Shown here: positions 1 to 8,552 of the stretch, piece by piece | How the letters are laid out: each line of letters starts with the position of its first letter | How positions within the stretch are numbered: position 1 is the stretch's first letter | DNA from: Pseudomonas lundensis | Lineage (GTDB): Bacteria; Pseudomonadota; Gammaproteobacteria; Pseudomonadales; Pseudomonadaceae | DNA length: 64,000 bases | Assembly: GCF_002269125.1 (NCBI RefSeq) | Contig: NZ_NQKI01000006.1 | Location: 62,001 to 126,000 of the forward strand | Direction of reading: 5' to 3' | Notes under the pieces: generated by a model | Seen by the model: the letters and a program-made list of their open reading frames with translations, nothing else | What the model was told of the DNA's origin: nothing | The model's database searches: none | Translations under genes and position numbers: made by a program

Positions 1-288
1 AGGCAGACCAATCGGGCCATCGAAGTCGACTTGAATAGGTGCGGGAAAGGCTTGTTCTTCGCTGTAGTTAGCCGGGTATGGAAAGCGGAGGACCAAATGA
101 ATTTCACCATCAACTCGGGTGACGTCCCCATGAAAGTCATCAGAGCTGATTGCGCTTACGGGCAGGATGTCTCCCTCTTCCATGCGTCTAAAATCAAAAG
201 GCTGGCCATTGATGAAAATGACATCACCTTGCCTTGAAAACTTTGGCTCCGGTTCGTCAGTGCGTACAGGTGACAGGATGATTTTCAT
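1..288 (-). CDS. Phage tail-region protein, 3' end outside window
   Basis: The reading frame is open through the window edge; 96 codons are visible, starting MKIILSPVRTDEPEPKF. The start ATG overlaps the stop of the upstream tail-fibre gene by one base, so the two are translationally coupled. No signal peptide or membrane segment is seen. Position after the fibre gene would suit a fibre-assembly or fibre-associated protein, but I recognise no diagnostic motif and this role is inference. Confidence 0.75.
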   Translation of the reverse strand, partial: MKIILSPVRTDEPEPKFSRQGDVIFINGQPFDFRRMEEGDILPVSAISSDDFHGDVTRVDGEIHLVLRFPYPANYSEEQAFPAPIQVDFDGPIGLP

Positions 289-1109
289 TATTTCCACCTT
301 CCAACGGCCACGACGCTAAAAACCACACCATCCACATCGGCCTGAACGAAGGCCCCCTGTGACCAAAGGGAGACCAAGCAATTTGTCGCGGTTCTGGATA
401 CCGCACCCGGACCATTAAATGGCTTTCTCACTGCTAGTTCGCCCGCTGCGAAGTTCACCATGACGTTTGGCTCCCCCAGGAATGGCATGGGGAAGTTCCA
501 AGTCGCGCCGATGTTAGAACTGTTTATCAAGCCCGTAGAGATGGTCGTCCGCCAACACATCTGAACCCCACTGGCAAACCTTGCATACTCACCATTGGCA
601 TTTGAGCCAAATTCAAGCAAGGCGCCGTTAGATACCAGGCCCAAGGCGTTTTCACTGTTATAGAACTTCCGCCAGACTTCTGGAGTGGTCGGAGTGGCTT
701 TTGAGATTGTATGAATGTCACCCGCTCGCCAATCAAAGTAGGTCTGAAAGTAGAACTCATTGTTATAGGTGAGGGTCATCAGTGCCCCATCCGCTGAACC
801 GGCTGGGCGCCCCTCACCTGTCAAGTAATCAAACGATACGCCGCCCGCCTTTGCTATTGGCTGCATGCGGTTAAGGGTATTACGGCCTGAAAGCGGCAGA
901 CCGATTCCGTAATCCCCTGTCTTGGTGGCTCGCCCCGGGGTTGTGTCATCCCGGCTTGTAGTCATGTTCGCTAAGGATGCTGTTCCAAGTGCCGCATTCT
1001 TGTCGTATAGCTCCTGCGTCATGGCGTTGATTTTCATGCTTGCTGTACGCGGAGGGTCGCCGCCAAGCCCAGCGGGTGGTGTTCCCAAGATAATTTCTTG
1101 TCGTGCCAT
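288..1109 (-). CDS. Phage tail fibre protein
   Basis: A 273-residue protein. The N-terminal part (about 1-90) is Gly/Thr/Ala rich, with the phrase LGTPPAGLGGDPPRTA typical of the virion-proximal end of phage and pyocin tail fibres. The C-terminal half is rich in aromatic and Asn/Gly residues, as expected for a receptor-binding tip. It lies at the distal end of the tail operon downstream of the J-like tip protein, where lambda carries its side-fibre genes. A terminator just upstream separates it from the preceding tail genes, so it may be expressed by read-through or on its own. Confidence 0.75.
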   Translation of the reverse strand: MARQEIILGTPPAGLGGDPPRTASMKINAMTQELYDKNAALGTASLANMTTSRDDTTPGRATKTGDYGIGLPLSGRNTLNRMQPIAKAGGVSFDYLTGEGRPAGSADGALMTLTYNNEFYFQTYFDWRAGDIHTISKATPTTPEVWRKFYNSENALGLVSNGALLEFGSNANGEYARFASGVQMCWRTTISTGLINSSNIGATWNFPMPFLGEPNVMVNFAAGELAVRKPFNGPGAVSRTATNCLVSLWSQGAFVQADVDGVVFSVVAVGRWK

Positions 1110-1124
1110 GTTGTTCTCCAGGCG

Positions 1125-1150
1125 AAAAAAAACCCGCGACTGGGCGGGCT
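1125..1150 (-). terminator. Rho-independent terminator before tail fibre gene
   Basis: On the minus strand a GC-rich stem CCCGC/GCGGG with a 6-base loop is followed by a run of eight T. It ends transcription from the tail genes to the right, just before the tail fibre gene. Confidence 0.75.
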
Positions 1151-1184
1151 GGAAGTGACAAATGAGTGAGCGGGCTCCCCGCGA

Positions 1185-1874
1185 TCAAGTACCGGGCAAT
1201 CTTGCAAAAACGGCGCCCGGCGACCCGATGTCCAGCCAGTTGGCCCGGGATCCTATGGCGTAAAGTGACAGTTGGTTGCTCCCATACATCCACCGTATGC
1301 CCGCATCCATGGAGGTGATGTTGTTCGGTGCCAGCATGGTTCGGGAAAACGGGTTGATCATGAAGTACTCATCTTCCAGAAGCGGCCCGTTCGCGATGTT
1401 GCACTTGTAGAAAGTGGCCGTGCCAATAGGCCCTTGTGCGCCATAACTCACGTAACTCCACGAGTTACTGGCTCTTGTAACCGTGACCGGCGTTGCCCCC
1501 GAGTCGAATACCAATTGGCCGTTCGCCCCCCAAATACGCATCCCGTAATTCCCGTTGGCCTTGGTTGCAAATACAGCTGCAAACCACTTTCCATTGGGTC
1601 TGGAGTTGATATTGTTTGCCCAGACTTGAAACCCGGTCCAATTACCGGGCGATCCGGTCAGGATGGTTTGCGTATAAACATCGTTCGGCGCCGTTGGCGA
1701 GTTCCTGATAAAAATGCACGGCGGTTCCGGTGTAGTTATCGCCGCCGGAAAGGTAACAATGGCTATCCGGCTGCCTGCCGAGTAGGTGCCGTTGTAGAGG
1801 CTGCAAAGCCTGGGCGTGTCAGAGTCGATCTGCACATAGGAATTGTCATTAACGACCCGCAGTCCGTAGCTCAA
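1185..1874 (-). CDS. Tail-associated protein with MSYGLR N-terminus
   Basis: A 229-residue protein directly downstream of a shorter gene that begins with the same residues (MSYGLR). The start ATG overlaps the end of that gene by four bases. The body is beta-rich, with many Thr, Asn, Gly and aromatic residues and no signal peptide or membrane helix. I infer a tail-tip decoration or receptor-binding accessory protein from its place between the J homologue and the fibre gene. The exact function is unknown. Confidence 0.7.
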   Translation of the reverse strand: MSYGLRVVNDNSYVQIDSDTPRLCSLYNGTYSAGSRIAIVTFPAAITTPEPPCIFIRNSPTAPNDVYTQTILTGSPGNWTGFQVWANNINSRPNGKWFAAVFATKANGNYGMRIWGANGQLVFDSGATPVTVTRASNSWSYVSYGAQGPIGTATFYKCNIANGPLLEDEYFMINPFSRTMLAPNNITSMDAGIRWMYGSNQLSLYAIGSRANWLDIGSPGAVFARLPGT

Positions 1875-2206
1875 TTTTTGTACCTCATGACCAGCAATCT
1901 AAACTGGATCGTTGAGCCGTTATTGGCGTCGGGCTCCATCGGGTTTTGCGACCTGACGACGACCTGGCCATTGCCGACGCTCATATAAGGCATGGCGTCG
2001 TAACAGCGGTTGTACGAAGTATTAGGTGGTGTAATGGGCAGGATCGTTGCCACGCAATTTGCCGGGGTGAACCCTGCAATGGGCACCGTTAGCACCGCCC
2101 GTAGCGTCAGCTGGTACACCTGATTGTGGATCACCTGATAGGTGAACGTGTTGGTGTCCAGCTCCAGCACGCCCTTAGCATTCCATGTTCTTAATCCATA
2201 GCTCAT
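1871..2206 (-). CDS. Small tail-associated protein, partial paralogue of its neighbour
   Basis: A 111-residue protein starting MSYGLRTWNAKGVLELDT, similar over its first 20 or so residues to the next gene downstream (MSYGLRVVNDNSYVQIDS). It overlaps both the J homologue and the downstream gene by four bases (ATGA type). Both proteins look like beta-sandwich accessory tail proteins, perhaps descended from a duplication. The function is not known. Confidence 0.7.
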   Translation of the reverse strand: MSYGLRTWNAKGVLELDTNTFTYQVIHNQVYQLTLRAVLTVPIAGFTPANCVATILPITPPNTSYNRCYDAMPYMSVGNGQVVVRSQNPMEPDANNGSTIQFRLLVMRYKN

Positions 2207-5200
2207 AGCTTCAGCTTCCCGACTTGAGTACGCACCACGTCGCCTTCATCAGTCACTACCAACCCGTCGTTATTCAGGGTTGATGAACCGCCCGCACCCG
2301 CGCTACGTAAGGTCAACATGCCCGCCGGAATGTTGATTTCCAGTAGCGGCTGGCCCTTGGCGTTGACTGCACTGGACCGCAACGTCATGCCCAGCACCAA
2401 ATTCTGAATGAACGCTGTGTCGATCATCGCGTAATTGATGAACACCTGGCCGTCCGAAACAATAAATGGCGCACGGAGCTGACCCGTCACTTCGTCTATG
2501 ATGGCAAAGCGCTGGGCGAACGCCAGAATCTCTGCCGTGTCCCCTGCAGCAATCGACAACCCGGCCATGACCGTGCGCCCCCCTGCAGTGGTCTGGGCTT
2601 TGATCGTGGTCTGTGCAGTTACCTTGCCGTTCACGTCCGCAACGGCTTGGCTGACTTGCTTCACCGACGCCGTAACATCCCCTACGGACGCTTGCACCGT
2701 GTCCACCCGGCGTCCCATTGCGCTATCCGCATTGGTCCGCGCTGTCACCTCTTCCTGAATGGCGGCTGCGTTGCTCAGCGTCTGGGCTTGAGCTGTTTCG
2801 ATGCGGCTGCTCAGCGCCTTGTCCGCGTCTGCGAGCGCTGTGGTTTCCGATTTGAAGGTGGCTGCATTGGTGTCGACCTTGGCGCTGAGCTGGGTGACGC
2901 GCGTGGCCACAGCTGAGGTGGCGTCTGCGGCAGCCGTCGAAACATCGATGATTTTCGCAGCATTGTCCGCCACCTTGGCTTCGACTTCGTCGGTACGCAC
3001 TGACTGTGCAAAGTCACGTTCAGCAACGGCCGACATGATCGACCACGCGCCGGCCGATGACGTGGAGTCACCCGCGCTGCCGCTGGTGTCGCCCGCCGAA
3101 TCGGTTTTGACCAGCGCATACACACCGTCTACTTTCTCCGATGTGGCTTTGACTTTGCCGTCGAGGGTTTCGACGGTGCTGGTCAGTGAGTTCAGCCCGT
3201 TAGCCGTGGCCACCAGCCCTGTTTTCGGGTCGGTGACTTTGGCGTCGATAGCGCTGATCTGTTTGCCCTGCGCGGTGATCTTGCCGTCCTGCTCTATGAT
3301 GCTGGCCGAGTTCTTTTGCACTTGCAGCACCAGGGCATTGGTTGTTTCGGCCAATGTGCCCATATCCACCCAATAAGTGGCGTTAGGCGGCGCATGGCCG
3401 GTGGTGGCTGCGATGGCCTGGAACAGCCGGTTACCCAAGCGAACCACATCTCCCGAGGCGTAAGGCTTGGCGTTGTCGTACTCCAGCGCATCCGTCACTT
3501 CCTTGATCAGCTCTGCCAGCTCCTGCTTGGCCGCATCGAGCCGCTCATTCACAGAACCCGGGCCATCACCGTCGATTAGCTCTATTTTGCCGATCTTCTC
3601 GAGTAACGCCTGACCAAACGCCGACTCCTGAATCTTGCCGAGGAAATACTTCTCGTACTCCGTCTGCTCAGAACTCGGCTGCCCGTTGACCCCAAACTTC
3701 TCCGGAAACCACGGCCCGACATTGCCGGTGCGGTCCACCAGCCGCGCCCAGAAAAACAGACTGGTCCCGGGCACGATGTTTTGCAGTTCGTGGCGGGCCT
3801 GCGGGTAGGCGTAATCGCCCAGTTTGATTGCGGATTGCAGGTCATTGGCCTTGCTCTGCCAGATCTCAGTGCGCTGGGTGTCTTCGGCGCCCGGTGGGAA
3901 GCCCCAGTTCAGACGGATGCCGTAGACCAGGCTTTCGGTGGTCAGGTGTGTGACAGCGGGTGGCAGTCCGACTTTGCCTGTGAGTATCACCTCCGGGCTC
4001 GCGCCCCAGATCGAGGACACGTCCATGGCGTTGACTGAGCTGACACGCGCAAGATAACGCCCGCTGTAGATGCCTTCGACTTCAGCACCGAGATTTCCGG
4101 TGCGCGGCAGGCGTATCCAGTTGCCGCTGTCCTTGCGCCATTCGACGTTGTAGGCAACGGCGCCCGGTACAGCCTCCCAAGTGATACGCATGCTGGTGAC
4201 GGCGATCCCTTGCGACACCACGCTGCGCGACTCCAGCTTAATGCCCGTAGGAGGCGCCATTACGCCGGGCGGAATGATGCTGGTGGGCTGCGGATCGATC
4301 CGCGCGCCCGTGTCGATGGCCGTGTATTTCAAGGGTTCGTGTTGGGTTGCGGCGATCTTGAACTGGTGTAGCCCTTGCGGCTCGATGGTCTGCACCCGAA
4401 ACCGCATCACAGCCAGGTCAGCGCTTTCTACCGACCAGCTGCATTCAGGTTCAGGCTGCTCGGAATAGTCAGCCATGACGGTGACCAGGCGGCCCGAGAC
4501 CGACTTGACGATTCGCCCTTCGGATTTGCCGCTGGGCAAGTTGAGGATTAGCCGATCTTCCTCATGCACTTCGGCATCGATGTCCAAGGTGATAACCCGC
4601 TTGGTAGCGGCGCTGATGCGCCCACCGTTTGGGCGCCCGGAAAACATCTCATCCGCCACGCAGATGATTTGGCCGGGCTCGATGTTGCGGCCTTCCATGC
4701 CGGTGGTGAACGTGACAGACCACTCTTCGTACTGCTCAGATTTCAGCGCCCAAATGCCGTGGCGAATGGCTTCGCCCTCGACCGTGCAGCCAAAGCGCGA
4801 GATGTCGAGCATGCGGTGGCCAAGTGCACCGATTAAGTCGTCGTTGGTCACCGGTGCCGGTTGCGTTTTGAACTCGTTTTCCGGGTTGTCCCAAGCCACC
4901 TTGGCACGTGTGTGACGGTCCGGCAGTGCAGCGGCAACGTATTCAAATTCACCGATGATGTTGGAGCGGGTGAACACGTAGCCGTCTTCGTTGCCCGGGA
5001 TGTCTGCCACCATCGTCACCTGAGAGCCGTTCCAGCAGCTGCTGCCCCTGAACACACTGGCCAAGTCAGACAGCAGCGCGTAGCCCTCGATGGAGTCCTG
5101 AATGTAGACGTTGGTGGTCATGCGCGGCTGTAAGCCGCCTTTGCCATCGGGCACCATCACGTCGCAGTAGCGGCCAATCTCGTACAACGTCCAGTGATCA

Positions 5201-6165
5201 ACCATGTCGGCGGTGATGCGCCGACCCAGCCCGTAGCGGCGATGCAACAGCAGGTCACGCCAGACCCATACCGGGTTGTTGGTGTAGGCCAGCTTGAACG
5301 TGCCGTTCCAGTCGCCGGTGTAGGTGCGGGTTGTCGGGTCATAGTTGGTGGGCACCTGTACGATGCGGCCGCGCATCAGGGCGCTGAACTTCGGCGTGTC
5401 CTGGAACTGCTTGGCATCAAATTGCAAACCGCCCAATGCCAAGTTCGGGTAGCGCAGCTTTTTGTCGATGACTTCGGTGAAGCCTTTAATCCGCATGAGG
5501 TCCGCCCAATTCGAATCATTACGATTGGAGGTGAGCCTGCGCACGCGTACCAGCGCGCTGTTGAACCCTTCTGGCAGGTCGATGCGATGCGTGCGCTCGT
5601 ATTCAGTGGTGCCTTTATCGTTCAGCGTGGCCGAGAGCACGGTCAGATAGCTGCCGCCGTCGACAGAGAGGTCAATGGCATAATCAATGCGATAGCCGAC
5701 CTGATCGCCGTTGGTTTTGACCTCCCAAATCTGCGGCCATGAGAGGCGAATACGCACGGCCGACAGCTGCTGGTCGGTAATGGCGCGCGTCCAGGCGTTG
5801 TCTGACTTCAGCTCGACCGGCAGACCTTGCGAGGCTTCGTTCTCGATGGACGGGAAGCCTGCGATGTGTTCCTGATCGACCGTGCCTGCGCGAAAGTCCC
5901 ACACGGTGCCGGGGAAGTTTTCACTGCCATCCGGCGAAACCAAAGGCGTGCCGTTGAGCTTGATTGACCTTTTGCCATCCACCGGCCCGACAATTGGCCC
6001 TTCGCTCAGCGCGTACAACATCTTTACCGTGGCGACCGAGAGCGCAGTATCAGGCGCCTTATACGGGGTATAGGGCTTGGATTCGCCTCCCTTCGCGCCT
6101 GTAACGCGGGCAGCAGGAATCCGGCGCCGACGCTTTGCAGCGGGCGCTGTTGCAGACTTGGCCAT
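2203..6165 (-). CDS. J: Tail tip attachment protein J (host specificity)
   Basis: A 1320-residue homologue of lambda gpJ, the central tail-tip protein that contacts the host receptor. The N-terminal 600 residues carry the conserved J core (for example ALSEGPIVGPVDGKRSIKLN near residue 50). A middle region (about 640-850) has fibronectin type III-like repeats. The C-terminal third is an Ala/Thr/Asp-rich coiled coil with repeated TNADSAM/LADADKAL-like heptads, ending in a small beta-rich tip. It follows the I homologue with a nine-base gap, as in lambda. The divergent C-terminus would set host range. Confidence 0.95.
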   Translation of the reverse strand: MAKSATAPAAKRRRRIPAARVTGAKGGESKPYTPYKAPDTALSVATVKMLYALSEGPIVGPVDGKRSIKLNGTPLVSPDGSENFPGTVWDFRAGTVDQEHIAGFPSIENEASQGLPVELKSDNAWTRAITDQQLSAVRIRLSWPQIWEVKTNGDQVGYRIDYAIDLSVDGGSYLTVLSATLNDKGTTEYERTHRIDLPEGFNSALVRVRRLTSNRNDSNWADLMRIKGFTEVIDKKLRYPNLALGGLQFDAKQFQDTPKFSALMRGRIVQVPTNYDPTTRTYTGDWNGTFKLAYTNNPVWVWRDLLLHRRYGLGRRITADMVDHWTLYEIGRYCDVMVPDGKGGLQPRMTTNVYIQDSIEGYALLSDLASVFRGSSCWNGSQVTMVADIPGNEDGYVFTRSNIIGEFEYVAAALPDRHTRAKVAWDNPENEFKTQPAPVTNDDLIGALGHRMLDISRFGCTVEGEAIRHGIWALKSEQYEEWSVTFTTGMEGRNIEPGQIICVADEMFSGRPNGGRISAATKRVITLDIDAEVHEEDRLILNLPSGKSEGRIVKSVSGRLVTVMADYSEQPEPECSWSVESADLAVMRFRVQTIEPQGLHQFKIAATQHEPLKYTAIDTGARIDPQPTSIIPPGVMAPPTGIKLESRSVVSQGIAVTSMRITWEAVPGAVAYNVEWRKDSGNWIRLPRTGNLGAEVEGIYSGRYLARVSSVNAMDVSSIWGASPEVILTGKVGLPPAVTHLTTESLVYGIRLNWGFPPGAEDTQRTEIWQSKANDLQSAIKLGDYAYPQARHELQNIVPGTSLFFWARLVDRTGNVGPWFPEKFGVNGQPSSEQTEYEKYFLGKIQESAFGQALLEKIGKIELIDGDGPGSVNERLDAAKQELAELIKEVTDALEYDNAKPYASGDVVRLGNRLFQAIAATTGHAPPNATYWVDMGTLAETTNALVLQVQKNSASIIEQDGKITAQGKQISAIDAKVTDPKTGLVATANGLNSLTSTVETLDGKVKATSEKVDGVYALVKTDSAGDTSGSAGDSTSSAGAWSIMSAVAERDFAQSVRTDEVEAKVADNAAKIIDVSTAAADATSAVATRVTQLSAKVDTNAATFKSETTALADADKALSSRIETAQAQTLSNAAAIQEEVTARTNADSAMGRRVDTVQASVGDVTASVKQVSQAVADVNGKVTAQTTIKAQTTAGGRTVMAGLSIAAGDTAEILAFAQRFAIIDEVTGQLRAPFIVSDGQVFINYAMIDTAFIQNLVLGMTLRSSAVNAKGQPLLEINIPAGMLTLRSAGAGGSSTLNNDGLVVTDEGDVVRTQVGKLKL

Positions 6166-6174
6166 AGTTTTTCC

Positions 6175-6771
6175 TTACTGCTGATCTTCCGAGAAGACGC
6201 CAGCCGAGATGAGGGCGCCGCCGATGTCGCGCTCGCCGTAAAGCAGTGGTTTGCAGCGGCCTTGAGCCATGGTGGTGACAGCGCCGCCGAACGCATAAGA
6301 AGGCCGGTTTCCGTCGCCCTCCTTGTCCAAGATGCCCGCCGGAGATGGCGACATACTCATGGCGATACCGCCGATCATCAGGCCTGCACCTGCTGCTACC
6401 AGGTAGTACTGCTGAGTGACGGCGCCAATGACCACCAGCGCGAGGCCTGCAATCGTGGCGAACAGGCCACCACCCTTGCTGCCGATCACAATGGGCGCGA
6501 TGCGGATGGGCTCGACCGTGTCCTGACGCATTCCAATTTCGTTTTCGCTGAGGTTTTTCTTGCCGCGAAAAATGGCGTAATTCAAGCCGCGCTCTTCGGA
6601 AAACCGCAAGAACCGCTTAAAGCCCGGAATTTTCACGCACAGGGCGTGGATCGCCTCGGCACCAGAGGCCACGGCTAAGTGGTGCACGCGCCCGAACCGG
6701 GCACCCAATACGCCGTAAAGCATCACCAGCACCACCAGCGGTTGCGGGCGGATCAAGGTTTTCATGGCCAT
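6175..6771 (-). CDS. I: Tail assembly protein I
   Basis: I chose the start MAMKTLIRPQPL because its ATG overlaps the stop of the K homologue by one base and GGAGG lies seven bases upstream; the frame is open 19 codons further. The 198-residue product has the lambda gpI layout: a ubiquitin-like N-terminal half (YGVLGARFGRVHHLAVASGAEAI), two hydrophobic Gly/Ala-rich segments near the middle, and a C-terminus with GALISAGVFSEDQ. In lambda, gpI works with J, K and L at the start of tail assembly. Confidence 0.88.
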   Translation of the reverse strand: MAMKTLIRPQPLVVLVMLYGVLGARFGRVHHLAVASGAEAIHALCVKIPGFKRFLRFSEERGLNYAIFRGKKNLSENEIGMRQDTVEPIRIAPIVIGSKGGGLFATIAGLALVVIGAVTQQYYLVAAGAGLMIGGIAMSMSPSPAGILDKEGDGNRPSYAFGGAVTTMAQGRCKPLLYGERDIGGALISAGVFSEDQQ

Positions 6772-7523
6772 CAGGCAACCTCCGGCATGCGTTGGTGCCG
6801 AAGAATCAGCACGGTGTAATCGGCCCACATGCTGCCGTACACATCGCGAGTGGATTTTTTGTTGTAGCGGTGGTGCAGGAAGGTGCCAGGGGCCGGGTGA
6901 ACATCCGGCTCGCTGGCCAGCAGGCCGTCATCGAGGTAAATGCCTGCGTGATTGGGTGCGTCAGCGTTGATCTGCATAACGATCATGTCGCCCTTGCGCG
7001 GCACCGACACAGGATAGAACCCGGCGTCTTCGTAGTACTTCTCGTAGAGGCTTTCGCCGTCATTCCACCAGCCGTCCCGGCGCGGATAGTTCGGCAGTTC
7101 AATGCCGTGCTCGCGCTCGTAATAGTCCCGGCACAGGGCGTAGCAGTCGAGCAGACCGTGGCCAAATTCGCGCCCAATCAGCGGTGCCTGATAGCCGCAG
7201 GGCTTGAACTCGAAGTACTCGCCCGACGGCCAACTGACGATACCCCACGGTTTTTCGTGCAGCTCGCAGCTGACCCGATCGGTCATGCTCGGGATGGGCG
7301 GCACGTCCGGGTGGCTGTGAATGATCATCGTCACCTCGCCGCGATCTTCGGCATCGCATTTGTCGGCCGGGTTGATGATGAAGTGTTCGCTGGGTGTTTT
7401 AGCGTCGTTGCGACATGGGATGTATTTCAGGCGACCCGCCTCGCGAATCACCACCCCGCAGCTTTCTTTTGGAAATTCAGCGGCCGCGTGGGCCTGAATC
7501 TGTTTGAGCATCGTTTTGTTCAT
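6771..7523 (-). CDS. K: Tail assembly protein K (JAMM protease plus NlpC/P60)
   Basis: A 250-residue two-domain protein. The N-terminal JAMM/MPN metalloprotease fold shows all zinc-site residues: Glu20, His69-Ser-His71-Pro, Ser79 and Asp82. The C-terminal NlpC/P60 cysteine peptidase has Cys127 in GLLDCYALC and His192 in NHAGIYL. This is the lambda gpK architecture; gpK-type proteins are thought to process tail components or cut peptidoglycan at entry. It lies between the L and I homologues in lambda order. Confidence 0.93.
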   Translation of the reverse strand: MNKTMLKQIQAHAAAEFPKESCGVVIREAGRLKYIPCRNDAKTPSEHFIINPADKCDAEDRGEVTMIIHSHPDVPPIPSMTDRVSCELHEKPWGIVSWPSGEYFEFKPCGYQAPLIGREFGHGLLDCYALCRDYYEREHGIELPNYPRRDGWWNDGESLYEKYYEDAGFYPVSVPRKGDMIVMQINADAPNHAGIYLDDGLLASEPDVHPAPGTFLHHRYNKKSTRDVYGSMWADYTVLILRHQRMPEVA

Positions 7524-7530
7524 GGGTTAC

Positions 7531-8217
7531 CTATCCAATAAGCGAAGCGCCTGGCACCCCGCCGAATGGCAGCGGATTGCCGCGACCGTGGCGCAGCTCA
7601 CACGCACTCGGCAGACCACTGCAACGATCAAGCGCAGGGTCATCCACCGGATTGCCGTCGAGGTCGAACATCTTGATGCCGGTGTAGTTGCAGTCCGGCC
7701 CGCGATACTCGCCCCAGAGGCACCACTCGCAGCGGTTCATGATCAGGCCGCCGGGGAGCTTCTGCCCTTTCACGGCAGTGGGCGGTGCCAGAGAAAACAG
7801 CACCTCTTGGCGACCTAGGCTGGTGACCTGATTGATGTAGGAAATATCCAGCTTTTCCATGCTGCTAGCCCCCGGGTTGCCCTCGGGAAAGTTCGCCGCA
7901 TCAAGGTACTTAGCGTAGGTCTGCCGCACCGTGAGCTTGACCCCGCTCATGCCCTGAAACTGGCGGCACAGCGCGGTGATCGTGCCGTCGATGTTACTGA
8001 TCTTGAGCATCGGGGTTGACGAGTTGCCTTCCACGCTGCGCCCAAAGCCGCCCGTTTCGTAGGGTCTGGGCAGGTAGGCCTCACCCTTCCAGATAATCGG
8101 TGTTGATTGCTGGTGAGCATGAAACCGCAAAATGCCCATGCCGCGCGCTTCGCCATCCAGTTCGATTAGCTGGATCAGCGCGCCCGGCTCCAGCTTCTGG
8201 TTGTCCAAGGTGATCAT
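7531..8217 (-). CDS. L: Minor tail protein L with Cys-rich C-terminus
   Basis: A 228-residue homologue of lambda gpL. The C-terminal third holds five cysteines (163, 166, 176, 199, 206) in CEWC, GPDC and CSGLPSAC contexts. Lambda gpL is known to bind a 4Fe-4S cluster through its C-terminal cysteines, so cluster binding is expected here. The N-terminal domain contacts the tail tube end. It overlaps the M homologue by four bases and precedes K, as in lambda. Confidence 0.9.
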   Translation of the reverse strand: MITLDNQKLEPGALIQLIELDGEARGMGILRFHAHQQSTPIIWKGEAYLPRPYETGGFGRSVEGNSSTPMLKISNIDGTITALCRQFQGMSGVKLTVRQTYAKYLDAANFPEGNPGASSMEKLDISYINQVTSLGRQEVLFSLAPPTAVKGQKLPGGLIMNRCEWCLWGEYRGPDCNYTGIKMFDLDGNPVDDPALDRCSGLPSACELRHGRGNPLPFGGVPGASLIG

Positions 8218-8552
8218 GGGTTGAATACCTGCTGAAATTTGGTTGAAAGCACGAAAGTCCCGCCTCCAGCCGGCTTCAAGTTCCAGCCTCCCGACGTGAT
8301 AAACATGCCAGGGTCATGCAGCGGGGGCGTCCACTTAAAATGAGTAACGCCCTTGTGCCGCCTGAAGAACTCAAGAATCGGCTTGATGTAATCCTCGCGA
8401 CCCATAAATGAAACAGGCCAAGAAGTTGATAAGTTGTTAATGCCGACCGATATGCGCTGGCTGTAACCGTTGTTGTATTGCGATTCCAGAATGCTCGGCT
8501 CTTCATCGCCCGAGCTGCCAAGTTGGGCGCGCCATGTAAAAGCCTCAGCCAT
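8214..8552 (-). CDS. M: Minor tail protein M
   Basis: A 112-residue homologue of lambda gpM, with the family pattern FTWRAQ near the start, a central FFRRHKGVTHFKW segment and a C-terminal WNP-like ending (FQQVFNP). It overlaps the tape measure gene by one base and L by four. In lambda it is part of the initiator complex at the tail tip. Confidence 0.88.
   Translation of the reverse strand: MAEAFTWRAQLGSSGDEEPSILESQYNNGYSQRISVGINNLSTSWPVSFMGREDYIKPILEFFRRHKGVTHFKWTPPLHDPGMFITSGGWNLKPAGGGTFVLSTKFQQVFNP

Noticed and set aside
31..237. 68-codon plus-strand frame at the left edge
   Set aside because: The minus strand carries a coupled, well-formed tail gene over the same bases.
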